A stretch of 64,000 bases of DNA from an uncultured Christensenellaceae bacterium (GCA_910586985.1 CAJUKK010000006.1:62001-126000); one strand, 5' to 3'; positions 25,791 through 34,752 are shown, numbered from the stretch's first letter. Translations and numbers: made by a program. The notes: generated by a model not told the origin, from the sequence alone.

Positions 25791-26726
25791 ATGCCCTTAG
25801 TAACTACTACCGAGATGTTTAAGAAGGCGTACGAAGGCGGTTATGCCGTCGGCGCGTTCAACGTCAACAATATGGAAATGATTCAGGCGATTGTCGAGGC
25901 GGCAAACGAATGTCATTCCCCCGTTATTCTGCAAGTTTCCGCAGGCGCGAGAAAATACGCGAACCCCGTTTATCTTCGCCACCTCGTACAGGCAGCCGTC
26001 GAAACGACGGATATCCCCGTTGCAATGCACCTCGACCACGGCGCGGATTTCGAAATCTGCAAAGCCTCCATCGACGGCGGATTTACTTCCGTTATGATCG
26101 ACGCATCGTCCAAGCCTTGGGAAGAAAACATTGCCATCACCAAAAAGGTCGTTGAGTACGCGCACGATCACGGCGTTGTGGTTGAAGCGGAACTCGGCAA
26201 GCTTGCCGGCGTTGAGGACGACGTAAACGTTGCCGCGCACGACGCTATGTTCACCTCTCCCGACGAAGTGGAAGAGTTCACCTCCCGCACGGGGATCGAC
26301 TCGCTCGCGATCGCGATCGGCACGTCGCACGGCGCATATAAATTCAAACCCGGTCAGGATCCCAAACTGAGAATCGACATTCTCGAAGAAATCGGCAGAC
26401 GCCTTCCCAACTTCCCCGTCGTTTTGCACGGCGCATCCTCCGTTCCTCAGGATCAGGTTGCGATCGTCAACCAATTCGGCGGCTCTATGCCCGACGCGAT
26501 CGGCATTCCCGAAAGCGAACTGAGAAAGGCTGCAAAACTTGCGGTATGCAAGATCAACATCGACTCCGACCTCCGCGTAGCCTTTACGGCGGCGCTCCGC
26601 AAGCACCTTGCAGAAAATCCTTCGCACTTCGACCCCCGCCAATACCTCGGCGATGCGCGCGTCAATATGAAGGAGCTTGTCAAGCACAAGATCATCAACG
26701 TGCTCGGTTCGGAAAACAAAGCGTAA
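25791..26726 (+). CDS. fba: Class II fructose-bisphosphate aldolase
   Basis: A zinc-dependent aldolase of glycolysis and gluconeogenesis that cleaves fructose-1,6-bisphosphate to DHAP and glyceraldehyde-3-phosphate. The 311 residues show the short (FbaA/GatY-type) enzyme: MHLDHGAD near 80-87 (catalytic D and Zn-binding H), EAELG near 134, AIGTSHGAYK near 178 (Zn H), and VLHGASSVP near 209 (Zn H and phosphate loop). CGGAGG precedes the ATG. Monocistronic. Some tagatose-bisphosphate aldolases look similar, but the strong solo promoter and absence of sugar genes favour FBA. Confidence 0.95.
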   Translation: MPLVTTTEMFKKAYEGGYAVGAFNVNNMEMIQAIVEAANECHSPVILQVSAGARKYANPVYLRHLVQAAVETTDIPVAMHLDHGADFEICKASIDGGFTSVMIDASSKPWEENIAITKKVVEYAHDHGVVVEAELGKLAGVEDDVNVAAHDAMFTSPDEVEEFTSRTGIDSLAIAIGTSHGAYKFKPGQDPKLRIDILEEIGRRLPNFPVVLHGASSVPQDQVAIVNQFGGSMPDAIGIPESELRKAAKLAVCKINIDSDLRVAFTAALRKHLAENPSHFDPRQYLGDARVNMKELVKHKIINVLGSENKA

Positions 26727-26782
26727 ACAGAAAAAACAAAAGAGCGGCATAAGGTTATCTGTTATAGGGATTTCATTGTGGA

Positions 26783-26830
26783 CAAAAAAAATAGCGCACT
26801 ATCTTCGCTTGCGAAGTATAGTGCGCTATA
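26783..26830 (-). terminator. Long hairpin terminator between convergent genes
   Basis: A near-perfect hairpin of about 18 base pairs at 26791-26830 (ATAGCGCACTAT, CTTCGC, and their complements). On the minus strand eight T follow, making it a strong terminator for the gene at 26868; fba, converging from the other side, would also run into it. Confidence 0.8.
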
Positions 26831-26867
26831 CTTTATAAAAGATTATAAAGATAAATTGAAATTTATC

Positions 26868-27404
26868 TTATTCTGATTTCTTTCGTTTTGTGAAAGGAAA
26901 CTTATCGTAAAAGCATAGCAGATACAACGATAAAAGCACGAACATAACAAATATTAAGCAGACACACACTATTCCCCAAGCCAACTGTGTTTTTGCGTTT
27001 ACATCTTTACCGTAACTTACTGCCCAACAAACACCTTTATTACCGTATCTTACTTCGCCGATATAAATTTCGACTTTTTCACCTATGCGTTGTTCATCAA
27101 GCGCTGTTTGTGTGTAGTCATAGTAATCTCCTGTTCCGCAAGCGCATTCGTATATTATTCCATTTTCGTCAACGTAGCGACAAATCAAGCTATAAGTTCC
27201 TCTTGATAAGCTATGTTTTTGAAGATAGACTATTTCTGCTTCTGCCGTAACGCCACCGTCTATTGCCTTTTGAATTTTTAAGCAGTCTGAATAGCTTACA
27301 AACATAAGAGTAGCAATAAATATGAAAATTAAATTTACGATTGTAAACAATATGATACCCGTTATACTGAGCGGTGAAATTCTTTTGTTAGACTTATCTT
27401 TCAT
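26868..27404 (-). CDS. Membrane protein, DUF3592-like
   Basis: A 178-residue protein with a membrane segment at each end (about 14-36 and 142-166) and a beta-rich extracytoplasmic part between them, the layout of DUF3592-type proteins; function unknown. The middle has several Cys (CRY, ECACG). ACGGAGTAAGTT precedes the ATG. The gene is clearly more AT-rich than its neighbours, with different codon use (TTA, ATA, AAA), which suggests recent arrival. A TATAAT sits at 27441-27446 (minus) but no good -35 box accompanies it. Confidence 0.7.
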   Translation of the reverse strand: MKDKSNKRISPLSITGIILFTIVNLIFIFIATLMFVSYSDCLKIQKAIDGGVTAEAEIVYLQKHSLSRGTYSLICRYVDENGIIYECACGTGDYYDYTQTALDEQRIGEKVEIYIGEVRYGNKGVCWAVSYGKDVNAKTQLAWGIVCVCLIFVMFVLLSLYLLCFYDKFPFTKRKKSE

Positions 27405-27625
27405 AACTTACTCCGTTAAATTACTGTTTATCGTACAATCATTATAGCATAACCGTACTAAAAAAACTAGCCTTTTCTGTATTTCTTCTAATTGGATCAT
27501 ACGTATTTTTTTAATTATATTTTTAGCAATATTATAATATAGAAATTCCTATAAATTAAGTCAAATTATAATATTTATTATATAATAGAGATAATCATAT
27601 TTCTACAAGCATATCGGAGCAAATT

Positions 27626-27826
27626 ATGTCGGATTACGGAAAGACAATAAAAGAAATAAGAAAGGTTTACGGATACACGCAGACACAACTTGCAAAGGCA
27701 ACAAATATAGTGCAACAAAATCTCAGCGCTTGGGAAAACCAAACATTGATTTCTGCGTACGGCTTGCCGACTTTTCGGTATCAGCATCAACGAATTAATC
27801 GGTCGCGAAATCCCGCCCGCAAATAA
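27626..27826 (+). pseudogene. Decayed Xre-type HTH regulator
   Basis: The first 38 residues are a normal Xre/Cro helix-turn-helix (TIKEIRKVYGYTQTQLAKA, then SAWEN). After SAWEN the frame no longer fits. The expected end of such a domain can be read in another frame from about 27775 to 27840: FGISINELIGREIPP follows a remnant of LADF. So at least one small deletion and frameshift separate the halves. If translated it gives 66 residues with a nonsense tail. It lies in the same AT-rich patch as the DUF3592-like gene and may have been its regulator. Confidence 0.65.
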
Positions 27827-27844
27827 AGAAAACAATAAGCAAAA

Positions 27845-27879
27845 AACACCCTCGCGGCATGCCGCGAGGGTGTTTTTTT
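27845..27879. terminator. Bidirectional terminator downstream of ktrA
   Basis: A perfect 14-base-pair palindrome (ACACCCTCGCGGCA and complement) with A6 before and T7 after. It ends the K+ uptake operon on the minus strand. Confidence 0.9.
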
Positions 27880-27885
27880 GCTGTT

Positions 27886-28587
27886 TTAATCTTCTCTCTT
27901 AGTCAGATATTTGATTTTTGAACGACTCTCTTTTGTGTTTGTGAAATTGAGAATGGTATCCGTTTCGCCGAATACGACGATCAAATCCCCCTCTTCGAAC
28001 ACGTAAGTCCCGTTCGGCATGCTGATATCCTGTTTGTCCTTTTTTACGATCAAAATATTCATACCGAATTTTCCGCGCGGATTTACGTCAATGATCGATT
28101 TTTTGATCCATTTATCCGGTACGGGAATTTCAAAAATCGCATAATCGGCGTCAAAATCAACGAAGTTGATCACGTTGGAAGTGTTGATCTTGACCGCAAG
28201 TCGTTCTGCGATATCTCTGTCGGGATAAATCACCTCGTCCGCACCCACGCGGAAGAGAAATTTGCGCTGAATCTCCGTCGTCGCTTTGGAGACGATATAC
28301 TTTGCGCCGAGGTCTTTTAAATTAGCGGTAATTTCGAGCGAGGACTGAAAATCGTCGCCGATCGCAACAACGCAAACGTCGAACGAGGGAATATCCATAG
28401 GCTGTAAATTGTCGATATTCATACAGTTGGCAATGAGCGCGTTGGTATATTTGGGAGCCAGCAGATTGACGACGTCCTCGTTTTTATCGACGATCATGAC
28501 CTCGTCGCCCATTCCCATGAGTTTCTCGCCGAGCGTACGCCCGAATTTTCCCATACCGATCAATAATACTGTCTTATTCGTTTTCAT
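27886..28587 (-). CDS. ktrA: K+ uptake regulatory subunit (KtrA/TrkA-like)
   Basis: A cytoplasmic RCK protein that binds nucleotides and gates the K+ channel subunit encoded just upstream. The 233 residues have an N-terminal Rossmann domain with GMGKFGRTLG at 11-20, an acidic strand end (VDKNED near 34-39), and a C-terminal RCK_C domain (about 145-225). AAGGAGA precedes the ATG. It follows the channel gene by 85 bases. KtrA and TrkA cannot be told apart with certainty; the single RCK unit favours KtrA. Confidence 0.9.
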   Translation of the reverse strand: MKTNKTVLLIGMGKFGRTLGEKLMGMGDEVMIVDKNEDVVNLLAPKYTNALIANCMNIDNLQPMDIPSFDVCVVAIGDDFQSSLEITANLKDLGAKYIVSKATTEIQRKFLFRVGADEVIYPDRDIAERLAVKINTSNVINFVDFDADYAIFEIPVPDKWIKKSIIDVNPRGKFGMNILIVKKDKQDISMPNGTYVFEEGDLIVVFGETDTILNFTNTKESRSKIKYLTKRED

Positions 28588-28672
28588 AAAATCTCCTTAA
28601 TGTTCACGCAATCTGTTTCCCGAACAAATTACTGTAAATGCAACGACTCAGCCGTTTTAAAAGCGTAAACTC

Positions 28673-30025
28673 TCAACCCACAAACGGCGTTTCGACGGGG
28701 TTACGCACCTGCGCCTCCTTTTTCCGCGTGCGGAGCGCAAGCACAAGCGTAATGATCCCCACTCTGCCCGCATACATCATTACAATGATAATAAGCTTTG
28801 CCGCCGTGCCGAGGCGGGGCGTAAGCGCCAAACTCTGCCCGACCGTACCGAGCGCGGACACGCACTCGAACAATACTTCTTTAAACGTGAGCGCAGGTTC
28901 AAACGCGCAAATCGTCATAACGGCGACGAGAATAATGGAAAGATACGCAATAAAGATGGCAAACGCCTGACGCACTGTCGTAAACTCGATGCGCCTTTTC
29001 CCAACGTTAATATCGCGCGAACCGCCGAGCGCGGCAAGCATTCCCATGATCAGAATAACGAACGTGCTCACCTTGATTCCGCCCGCAGTGGAACCCGAGC
29101 TTCCGCCGATAAACATCAAAATTACGTTTAAAAGATAACCGCTTTCGGAAAAAGTGCGCGGATCGGTCGTCGTAAATCCCGCCGTGCGCGTGGTGGACGC
29201 ATTAAAGAACGAACAAAGCAATTTCTGCCCGAAGTTATAACCGGAATACGAAACGTTATTCCATTCGAAAATCATATATAAAACCGTCGAAACGGCTAAG
29301 AGCAGCGCGTTTGCAAACAGTATGAGTTTTGTATAAAAGTGAAATTTTTTAATATTTCCGCGGCAGGAGATCACGTCCTCCCAAACGCAGAATCCGATTC
29401 CGCCGATGATAATAAGTCCGCATATTGTGAGCGAAACAAGCGGATCGGTTGCATAATACCCGAGCGAGAGAAGATGCCCGCCGTGCGTACCTGCCATCAG
29501 ATCGAAACCCGCGTTGCAAAACGCCGATACCGAATGCCACACCGCATACCAGCAACCCGTGCCCCAACCGAAATCGCCGATAAAACGAATGGAAAGGAGC
29601 AGAGCGCCGACAAATTCGCATGCAAGCGAACCGATAACGATACGTTTGACAAGCCCTTTAATGCCCGAAAGCTGACCGCCGTACGACTGCATAACGACCT
29701 TCCGCTCGTACAGTCCCAGCCCGCGGCGGAACATCATGAGCAGAACGGAAACGAACGTCATAAATCCCAGCCCGCCCGTCTGAATCAGAATCAGGATAAC
29801 CGCCTTGCCGAACATGCTCCAATGCGTATTCGTATCGTACGGCGCGAGTCCTGTAACGCACGTTGCGGAAGCGGAGGTGAACAGCGCGTTGATATACGAA
29901 GTCGTCTGCCCTTCCTGCGCGGCAAAGGGCAGTACGAGCAATACGCTCCCGAGCATAATCACGAAAAGATACCCGAGCGCCAAATAACGCCATATGCTCA
30001 TTCTGTGTTTGCCTTTGAGTTTCAT
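28673..30025 (-). CDS. ktrB: K+ uptake membrane subunit (KtrB/TrkH-like)
   Basis: The ion-conducting subunit of a Ktr/Trk K+ transporter. The 450 residues contain the four repeated M1-P-M2 units with filter-like loops: TSASATCVTGLAPYD near 47-61, SVSAFCNAGFDL near 170, ASTTRTAGFTT near 283-293, and a fourth near 395. I choose the ATG at 30025, 13 bases after GGGAGG; the frame extends upstream to 30199 but passes through the promoter. An ATG at 30001 is possible. Confidence 0.93.
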   Translation of the reverse strand: MKLKGKHRMSIWRYLALGYLFVIMLGSVLLVLPFAAQEGQTTSYINALFTSASATCVTGLAPYDTNTHWSMFGKAVILILIQTGGLGFMTFVSVLLMMFRRGLGLYERKVVMQSYGGQLSGIKGLVKRIVIGSLACEFVGALLLSIRFIGDFGWGTGCWYAVWHSVSAFCNAGFDLMAGTHGGHLLSLGYYATDPLVSLTICGLIIIGGIGFCVWEDVISCRGNIKKFHFYTKLILFANALLLAVSTVLYMIFEWNNVSYSGYNFGQKLLCSFFNASTTRTAGFTTTDPRTFSESGYLLNVILMFIGGSSGSTAGGIKVSTFVILIMGMLAALGGSRDINVGKRRIEFTTVRQAFAIFIAYLSIILVAVMTICAFEPALTFKEVLFECVSALGTVGQSLALTPRLGTAAKLIIIVMMYAGRVGIITLVLALRTRKKEAQVRNPVETPFVG

Positions 30026-30062
30026 GTACGCTTTCGCGCCTCCCGCCAAAATAACAACGGTG

Positions 30063-30091
30063 ATTTTACCACAACCGCAAACGCTTGTCAA
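30063..30091 (-). promoter_or_regulatory. Promoter of ktrB-ktrA
   Basis: The minus strand reads TTGACA, 17-base spacer, TAAAAT, ending 37 bases before the ktrB ATG. Confidence 0.75.
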
Positions 30092-30220
30092 ACGTTTTAT
30101 CCACGCGTTTTTACGGCATTGCTCATAAGCGAAAACGTAAACCGTATGCGCAGATAAAATCCGCATGCGAAGTATGCGCGACGATTCCGCATTTTTCATT
30201 GTAAAAAATGCGGCAATAAA

Positions 30221-30249
30221 TTGACATTAAACCGTATGTATGGTATAAT
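30221..30249 (+). promoter_or_regulatory. Promoter of the leucine operon
   Basis: A full-consensus TTGACA, 17-base spacer, TATAAT. Only about 26 bases of leader remain before leuC, too short for a T-box or a leader peptide, so control, if any, would act at the DNA level. Confidence 0.88.
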
Positions 30250-30281
30250 TATACAATATCAGTCAAAAAGGAGACGATCGT

Positions 30282-31541
30282 ATGGCAATGACGATGACGC
30301 AAAAGATTCTCGCCGCGCACGCCGGACTTAACGCCGTCGTTGCGGGACAGCTTGTGGAGGCGAATCTCGACCTTGCGCTCGCCAACGATATCACCGCGCC
30401 CGTCGCCATCGGCGAATTTGAAAAAGCGGGAGCGGAACGCGTGTGCGACTGCGATAAAATCTGTCTTGTAATGGATCATTTCGCGCCCAATAAAGATATT
30501 AAAGCCGCATGCCAGATCAAACGCTCGCGCGAATTTGCAATACGCAACCGTCTTACCCACTTTTACGACGTCGGACGCATGGGAATCGAACACGCGCTTT
30601 TACCCGAACAGGGACTTGTTGGCGCGGGCGACTGCATCATCGGCGCAGACAGTCACACTTGCACGTACGGGGCGCTCGGCGCGTTTTCGACGGGAGTCGG
30701 CTCGACCGATCTTGCCGCCGCCATGATCACGGGAAAGGCATGGTTTAAAATTCCCGCCGCGATCAATTTCGAGCTGACGGGTTCTCTTCCCGCATACGTG
30801 ACGGGAAAGGATCTGATTCTTCATATCATCGGATTGATCGGCGTCGACGGCGCGCTCTATAAATCCATGGAATTTACGGGGGACGGCATAAAATCCCTTT
30901 CGATGGACGATCGGTTTACCGTCTGCAACATGGCAATTGAGGCGGGCGCAAAAAACGGAATATTCCCCGTGGACGAATCGACGCTCGACTACATGAAAAA
31001 CCGCTTTAAACGCGAACCGAAGATATTTACGGCGGATAAAGACGCCGAGTATGAAAAAACGATCACGATCGATCTCTCCGCGCTCCGCCCCACCGTCGCG
31101 TTCCCGCACCTGCCCGAAAACACCAAAACGGAATGGGACGATATCCCCGTCCATCAGGTCGTGATCGGCTCGTGCACCAACGGAAGGATTTCCGATTTAA
31201 GACAGGCGGCGGAAATTTTCAAAGGTAGAACGGTACATAAAAACGTGCGCGCCATCGTGATTCCGGCGACGCAGGAAATATATCTGCAGGCTGTCCAAGA
31301 GGGACTTGTCGAAACGTTTATCAGAGCGGGCGCAATTGTCTCCACGCCCACCTGCGGACCGTGTCTGGGCGGACACATGGGCATACTTGCGGACGGCGAG
31401 AGATGCGTCTCTACGACCAACCGAAATTTTGTTGGAAGAATGGGACATATATCGAGCGAAATCTATCTTGCGTCCCCCTACGTTGCCGCGGCAAGCGCGG
31501 TTGCGGGGAGACTTGCAACTCCCGCGGAGGTGATCGAATGA
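30282..31541 (+). CDS. leuC: 3-isopropylmalate dehydratase large subunit
   Basis: With LeuD it isomerises 2- to 3-isopropylmalate in leucine synthesis, using a [4Fe-4S] cluster. The 419 residues include the cluster Cys at 298 (GSCTNGR), 358 and 361 (CGPC), and DSHTCTYGALG near 121. This is the shorter, clostridial/archaeal-type LeuC (about 420 residues, against 466 in E. coli). AAAGGAGA precedes the ATG. The homologous homoaconitase cannot be excluded, but the leuD-leuB context points to leucine. leuA is not in the window. Confidence 0.95.
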   Translation: MAMTMTQKILAAHAGLNAVVAGQLVEANLDLALANDITAPVAIGEFEKAGAERVCDCDKICLVMDHFAPNKDIKAACQIKRSREFAIRNRLTHFYDVGRMGIEHALLPEQGLVGAGDCIIGADSHTCTYGALGAFSTGVGSTDLAAAMITGKAWFKIPAAINFELTGSLPAYVTGKDLILHIIGLIGVDGALYKSMEFTGDGIKSLSMDDRFTVCNMAIEAGAKNGIFPVDESTLDYMKNRFKREPKIFTADKDAEYEKTITIDLSALRPTVAFPHLPENTKTEWDDIPVHQVVIGSCTNGRISDLRQAAEIFKGRTVHKNVRAIVIPATQEIYLQAVQEGLVETFIRAGAIVSTPTCGPCLGGHMGILADGERCVSTTNRNFVGRMGHISSEIYLASPYVAAASAVAGRLATPAEVIE

Positions 31542-32020
31542 TCGTAAAAGGCGTTGTACACAAGTACGGAAACGACGTGGATACCGACGTAATCATTCCC
31601 GCGCGGTATCTCAACACGTCCTCGGAAAAGGAACTTGCTCTCCACTGCATGGAGGACATTGACCCCGCGTTCGTTACCCGCGTAAAAAAGGGCGATATCA
31701 TCGTCGCGGAGGATAACTTCGGCTGCGGATCGTCGCGCGAGCACGCCCCCCTTGCAATCAAAGCGAGCGGCGTATCGCTCGTGATTGCGGCAAGTTTTGC
31801 GCGCATTTTTTACCGCAATGCAATCAATATCGGACTTCCCATTTTGGAATGCCCCGCCGCCGCTAAGGCGATCGGAAACGGCGACAGCGTTTCGTGCGAT
31901 CCCGCCACGGGAACGATTAAAAACGAAAGCACGGGCGAAACGTTTTCCGCGCAGCCCTTTCCGCCGTTTATACAAAACATTATCGATGCGGGCGGACTAC
32001 TTAACTCGCTCAAAAAATAA
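31538..32020 (+). CDS. leuD: 3-isopropylmalate dehydratase small subunit
   Basis: The swivel-domain partner of LeuC. The 160 residues contain DVDTDVIIPARYL near 13-25 and NFGCGSSREHAP near 60-71, both family marks. The start overlaps the leuC stop (ATGA), so the subunits are made in coupled fashion. GCGGAGGTGATCGA is the ribosome binding site. Confidence 0.96.
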   Translation: MIVKGVVHKYGNDVDTDVIIPARYLNTSSEKELALHCMEDIDPAFVTRVKKGDIIVAEDNFGCGSSREHAPLAIKASGVSLVIAASFARIFYRNAINIGLPILECPAAAKAIGNGDSVSCDPATGTIKNESTGETFSAQPFPPFIQNIIDAGGLLNSLKK

Positions 32021-32040
32021 GCCCATACAGGAGGCTCGTT

Positions 32041-32685
32041 ATGAAAAAATCCAAGGGAAACAGAAATCACGGCGCGATATACTATATTGTGTTTTTTACG
32101 TTGCTTGTCGCGCTCGTCACATTTGCCGTGCTCGCAATTTGCCTCGGGAATCTGCCGCTCTTATTTACGGCGATCGGCATTGCCCTCCTTTTTCTCGCGT
32201 TTACGCTCGCAATGCGCGTATACACCAAAAAACGGGTCGCCGCCGTGGAAAAACGGCTCAAAGAGGACGGAAAGGCGCTTTTGGAAAGCGATATCCCGCG
32301 AACCGTTTACCTCGTTTACTTCGGTCCGCTCAGTCGCGCTAAAAAACCCAAAGTAAAAAATCCCGTATTCTACGTCGAGTTTTACGAAACGGTCGACGCA
32401 GAATCGCTCAAACGCCACCTCTATTACGGACTCAGCCCCGAAGGGGAAAACGAGCTTGCCAAATCGCGGCTCGGCTCCGTCGTATGCAGTATCGAAGACG
32501 TACTGTCCATCTCCGGAAAGCGCGTATTTTTACAGGACGACTTTTATCAGGAGGCGATCGCATCGCTCACCTATACGGCTTTTTTCGAACGCAACCAGAT
32601 CGTTGTATTCGGCAAATCGGAAGAAAAGCAAAAATCGGAACGCAAAGAGAAAAAGAAAGATAAAAAACGCCCCAAACGGGGTTGA
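32041..32685 (+). CDS. Unknown two-helix membrane protein in the leu operon
   Basis: A 214-residue protein with two N-terminal membrane segments (about 13-34 and 39-58), a cytoplasmic-looking domain of about 120 residues (VYLVYFGPLSRAKKP..., then VEFYETVDAESLKR) and a very basic tail (about 190-214, mostly K, R and E). I recognise no family. It sits between leuD and leuB, 20 and 12 bases from its neighbours, with GGAGGCTCGTT before the ATG, so it is translated with the leucine genes. No link to leucine synthesis can be read from the sequence. Confidence 0.8.
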   Translation: MKKSKGNRNHGAIYYIVFFTLLVALVTFAVLAICLGNLPLLFTAIGIALLFLAFTLAMRVYTKKRVAAVEKRLKEDGKALLESDIPRTVYLVYFGPLSRAKKPKVKNPVFYVEFYETVDAESLKRHLYYGLSPEGENELAKSRLGSVVCSIEDVLSISGKRVFLQDDFYQEAIASLTYTAFFERNQIVVFGKSEEKQKSERKEKKKDKKRPKRG

Positions 32686-32697
32686 CGGAGCAATCGT

Positions 32698-33786
32698 ATG
32701 AATAAACATATCGCAGTTCTTGCAGGCGACGGTATCGGCCCCGAAATCACCGACGGCGCGGTCGCCGTCTTGAAAGCGGTCGCAAAAAAATACGGGCACA
32801 ATTTTACGTTCGAACCGCTGCTCATCGGCGGCGCGGCGATCGACGATTGCGGCGAACCCTTTCCCGCCTACACGGAGGAACGGTGCATGCAATCCGATTC
32901 GGTACTGCTCGGCGCGGTCGGAGGCATGGTAGGCAACAACCGCTGGGAGCAGCTCCCGCCCGAAAAGCGCCCCGAACGTGGTTTGCTCGCCATTCGCAAA
33001 GCGATGGGACTCTATTCCAACATCCGCCCCGCAAAACTCTGGAACGCGCTTAAACATGCCTCCCCTCTCAACCAGACCGTACTCTCCGGCGGCGTGGAGA
33101 TCGTGATCGTGCGCGAACTCACGGGCGGGATATACTTCGGCGAACGCGGAAGCTATACGGACGAATCCATGGGCGAAACCGCATGGGATACGGAAAAATA
33201 TTCCGTGAAAGAGATCGAACGTATCACGCGCATTGCCTGCCAACTCGCTTTAAAACGTAAAAAACATATCATTTCCGTCGATAAAGCGAACGTGCTCGAA
33301 AGTTCGCGGCTATGGAGAAAGACGGTGCACGCCTATGCGAAAAAACACTTTCCCGAAATCACCGTCGAAGACATGCTTGTGGATAACGCCGCAATGCAAA
33401 TCGTCAAAAATCCGTCGCGGTTCGATATTCTGCTCACCTCCAATATGTTCGGCGACATTTTAGCCGACGAGGCGGCGGAAGTTACCGGCTCGATCGGAAT
33501 GCTGGCGTCCTCCTCTCTCGGCGACACCAAGCGTGGACTTTACGAGCCGATTCACGGTTCCGCGCCCGACATCGCGGGACAAGACGTTGCCAATCCCATC
33601 GCAACCGTTTTGTCCGCGGCGATGATGTTGCGCGATTCTTTCGACCTGACCGAAGAATGCGCCGCAATCGAGCGCGCCGTTGAGCAGGTTTTAAACGAAA
33701 ACTACCGCACGGCGGATATATTCTCGGAGGGTATGAAAAAGGTAGGCTGCCGCGAAATGGCGCGGCTGATCGCCGACCGTATATAA
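32698..33786 (+). CDS. leuB: 3-isopropylmalate dehydrogenase
   Basis: NAD-dependent oxidative decarboxylation of 3-isopropylmalate. The 362 residues include AVLAGDGIGPEI at 6-17, the substrate loop ERGLLAIRKAMGLYSNIRP near 97-115, VDNAAMQ near 226, and the NAD-binding EPIHGSAPDIAG near 283-294. ACGGAGCAATCGT precedes the ATG. Third pathway gene of this operon. Confidence 0.96.
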   Translation: MNKHIAVLAGDGIGPEITDGAVAVLKAVAKKYGHNFTFEPLLIGGAAIDDCGEPFPAYTEERCMQSDSVLLGAVGGMVGNNRWEQLPPEKRPERGLLAIRKAMGLYSNIRPAKLWNALKHASPLNQTVLSGGVEIVIVRELTGGIYFGERGSYTDESMGETAWDTEKYSVKEIERITRIACQLALKRKKHIISVDKANVLESSRLWRKTVHAYAKKHFPEITVEDMLVDNAAMQIVKNPSRFDILLTSNMFGDILADEAAEVTGSIGMLASSSLGDTKRGLYEPIHGSAPDIAGQDVANPIATVLSAAMMLRDSFDLTEECAAIERAVEQVLNENYRTADIFSEGMKKVGCREMARLIADRI

Positions 33787-33790
33787 AGGC

Positions 33791-34468
33791 ATGATCGAAG
33801 AAAACGTAACAAAGCTGTTAAAAGAATTGGAAAGCGGTAATTCGCTGGGCGAACGCGTGACGCTCGTCGCCGCGACCAAGACGCGCACGGCAGCGGAAAT
33901 TGCGCGGGCGATCGATGCGGGCATTACCGACGTCGGCGAAAACAAGGTGCAGGAATTCCGCGACAAATACGACCTTTTTCAAGGCGGAAACAGACACTTT
34001 ATCGGACGTTTGCAGACGAATAAAGTCAAATATCTGATCGGAAAAACGTACCTCTATCATTCGGCGGATCGCGACGAACTCATCGAGGAGATCGCAACGC
34101 GTTCCGTACGGGCGGGGATCGTATCAGATATTCTTATTCAGATCAACGCAGGAAACGAAGAGTCGAAGGGCGGTTACCCGCTCGGGCAAGGGCTCGAAAC
34201 CTTCCGAAAACTTAAATCCAAAGCAGGTCTGCGCATCCGCGGATTTATGGCGATGCTCCCGTTTACCGAGGACGAAAGCGTACTCGTTCCCTTAGCGGAC
34301 GCTATGCGCGAATTATACGATAATGCGCGGGCGGAAAGCGGAGATATCTGCTATCTTTCGATGGGTATGAGCAACGACTGGAGACTGTGTCTGAAACACG
34401 GCGCAAATATGATACGAATCGGAACAGGCATTTTCGGAGAACGAACGTATCCCGCAAAACCGATATAA
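33791..34468 (+). CDS. PLP homeostasis protein (YggS/PLPBP family)
   Basis: A pyridoxal-phosphate-binding TIM-barrel protein that buffers PLP and keeps amino- and keto-acid pools balanced. The 225 residues show VAATKTR with the PLP lysine at 30, GENKVQEF near 49-56, HFIGRLQTNKVKYL near 69-82, and SMGMSNDW near 193-200. It begins four bases after the leuB stop. The leucine pathway ends in a PLP-dependent transaminase, which may explain the linkage; YggS is more often found beside cell-division genes in Firmicutes. Confidence 0.94.
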   Translation: MIEENVTKLLKELESGNSLGERVTLVAATKTRTAAEIARAIDAGITDVGENKVQEFRDKYDLFQGGNRHFIGRLQTNKVKYLIGKTYLYHSADRDELIEEIATRSVRAGIVSDILIQINAGNEESKGGYPLGQGLETFRKLKSKAGLRIRGFMAMLPFTEDESVLVPLADAMRELYDNARAESGDICYLSMGMSNDWRLCLKHGANMIRIGTGIFGERTYPAKPI

Positions 34469-34474
34469 CCTATC

Positions 34475-34507
34475 AAAAATCCCGACGATACGCGCGGGAT
34501 TTTTTTA
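34475..34507 (+). terminator. Terminator of the leucine operon
   Basis: AATCCCG/CGGGATT hairpin followed by seven T, directly after the yggS stop. Confidence 0.8.
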
Positions 34508-34553
34508 TATATAATCACAAAAACAAATTGCGCGGCGCACAAAATTTACGCTA

Positions 34554-34593
34554 AAGGCGTATTCTTTCAATATATCTTACGATAAGGCGTATT
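34554..34593. repeat. 10-bp direct repeat upstream of lipoprotein promoter
   Basis: AAGGCGTATT occurs at 34554-34563 and 34584-34593, 30 bases (about three helical turns) apart. A palindrome ATATGCA-T-TGCATAT follows at 34604-34618. They lie 70-100 bases before the -35 box and may be regulator sites. Confidence 0.4.
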
Positions 34594-34660
34594 TATACCC
34601 CTTATATGCATTGCATATATTCATTATGAGGTGATTTTTGCAATTGGAAGATTTTTTTGC

Positions 34661-34689
34661 TTGCATTTTATTCATGCTTATGCTATACT
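34661..34689 (+). promoter_or_regulatory. Promoter of the thioredoxin-lipoprotein operon
   Basis: TTGCAT, 17-base spacer, TATACT, 63 bases before the start codon. Confidence 0.7.
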
Positions 34690-34752
34690 ATTTATCCATA
34701 ACATCAATAAAAAATTGATGATATACGGTTTTTATACAAACAGGAGGTAATT

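Noticed and set aside
25797..26750. 317-codon open frame on the strand opposite fba
   Set aside because: Antisense shadow of a strongly biased gene; no ribosome site, and the peptide has no sensible composition.
30249..30281. T-box or leader peptide before leuC
   Set aside because: The leader is only about 26 bases, too short for either.
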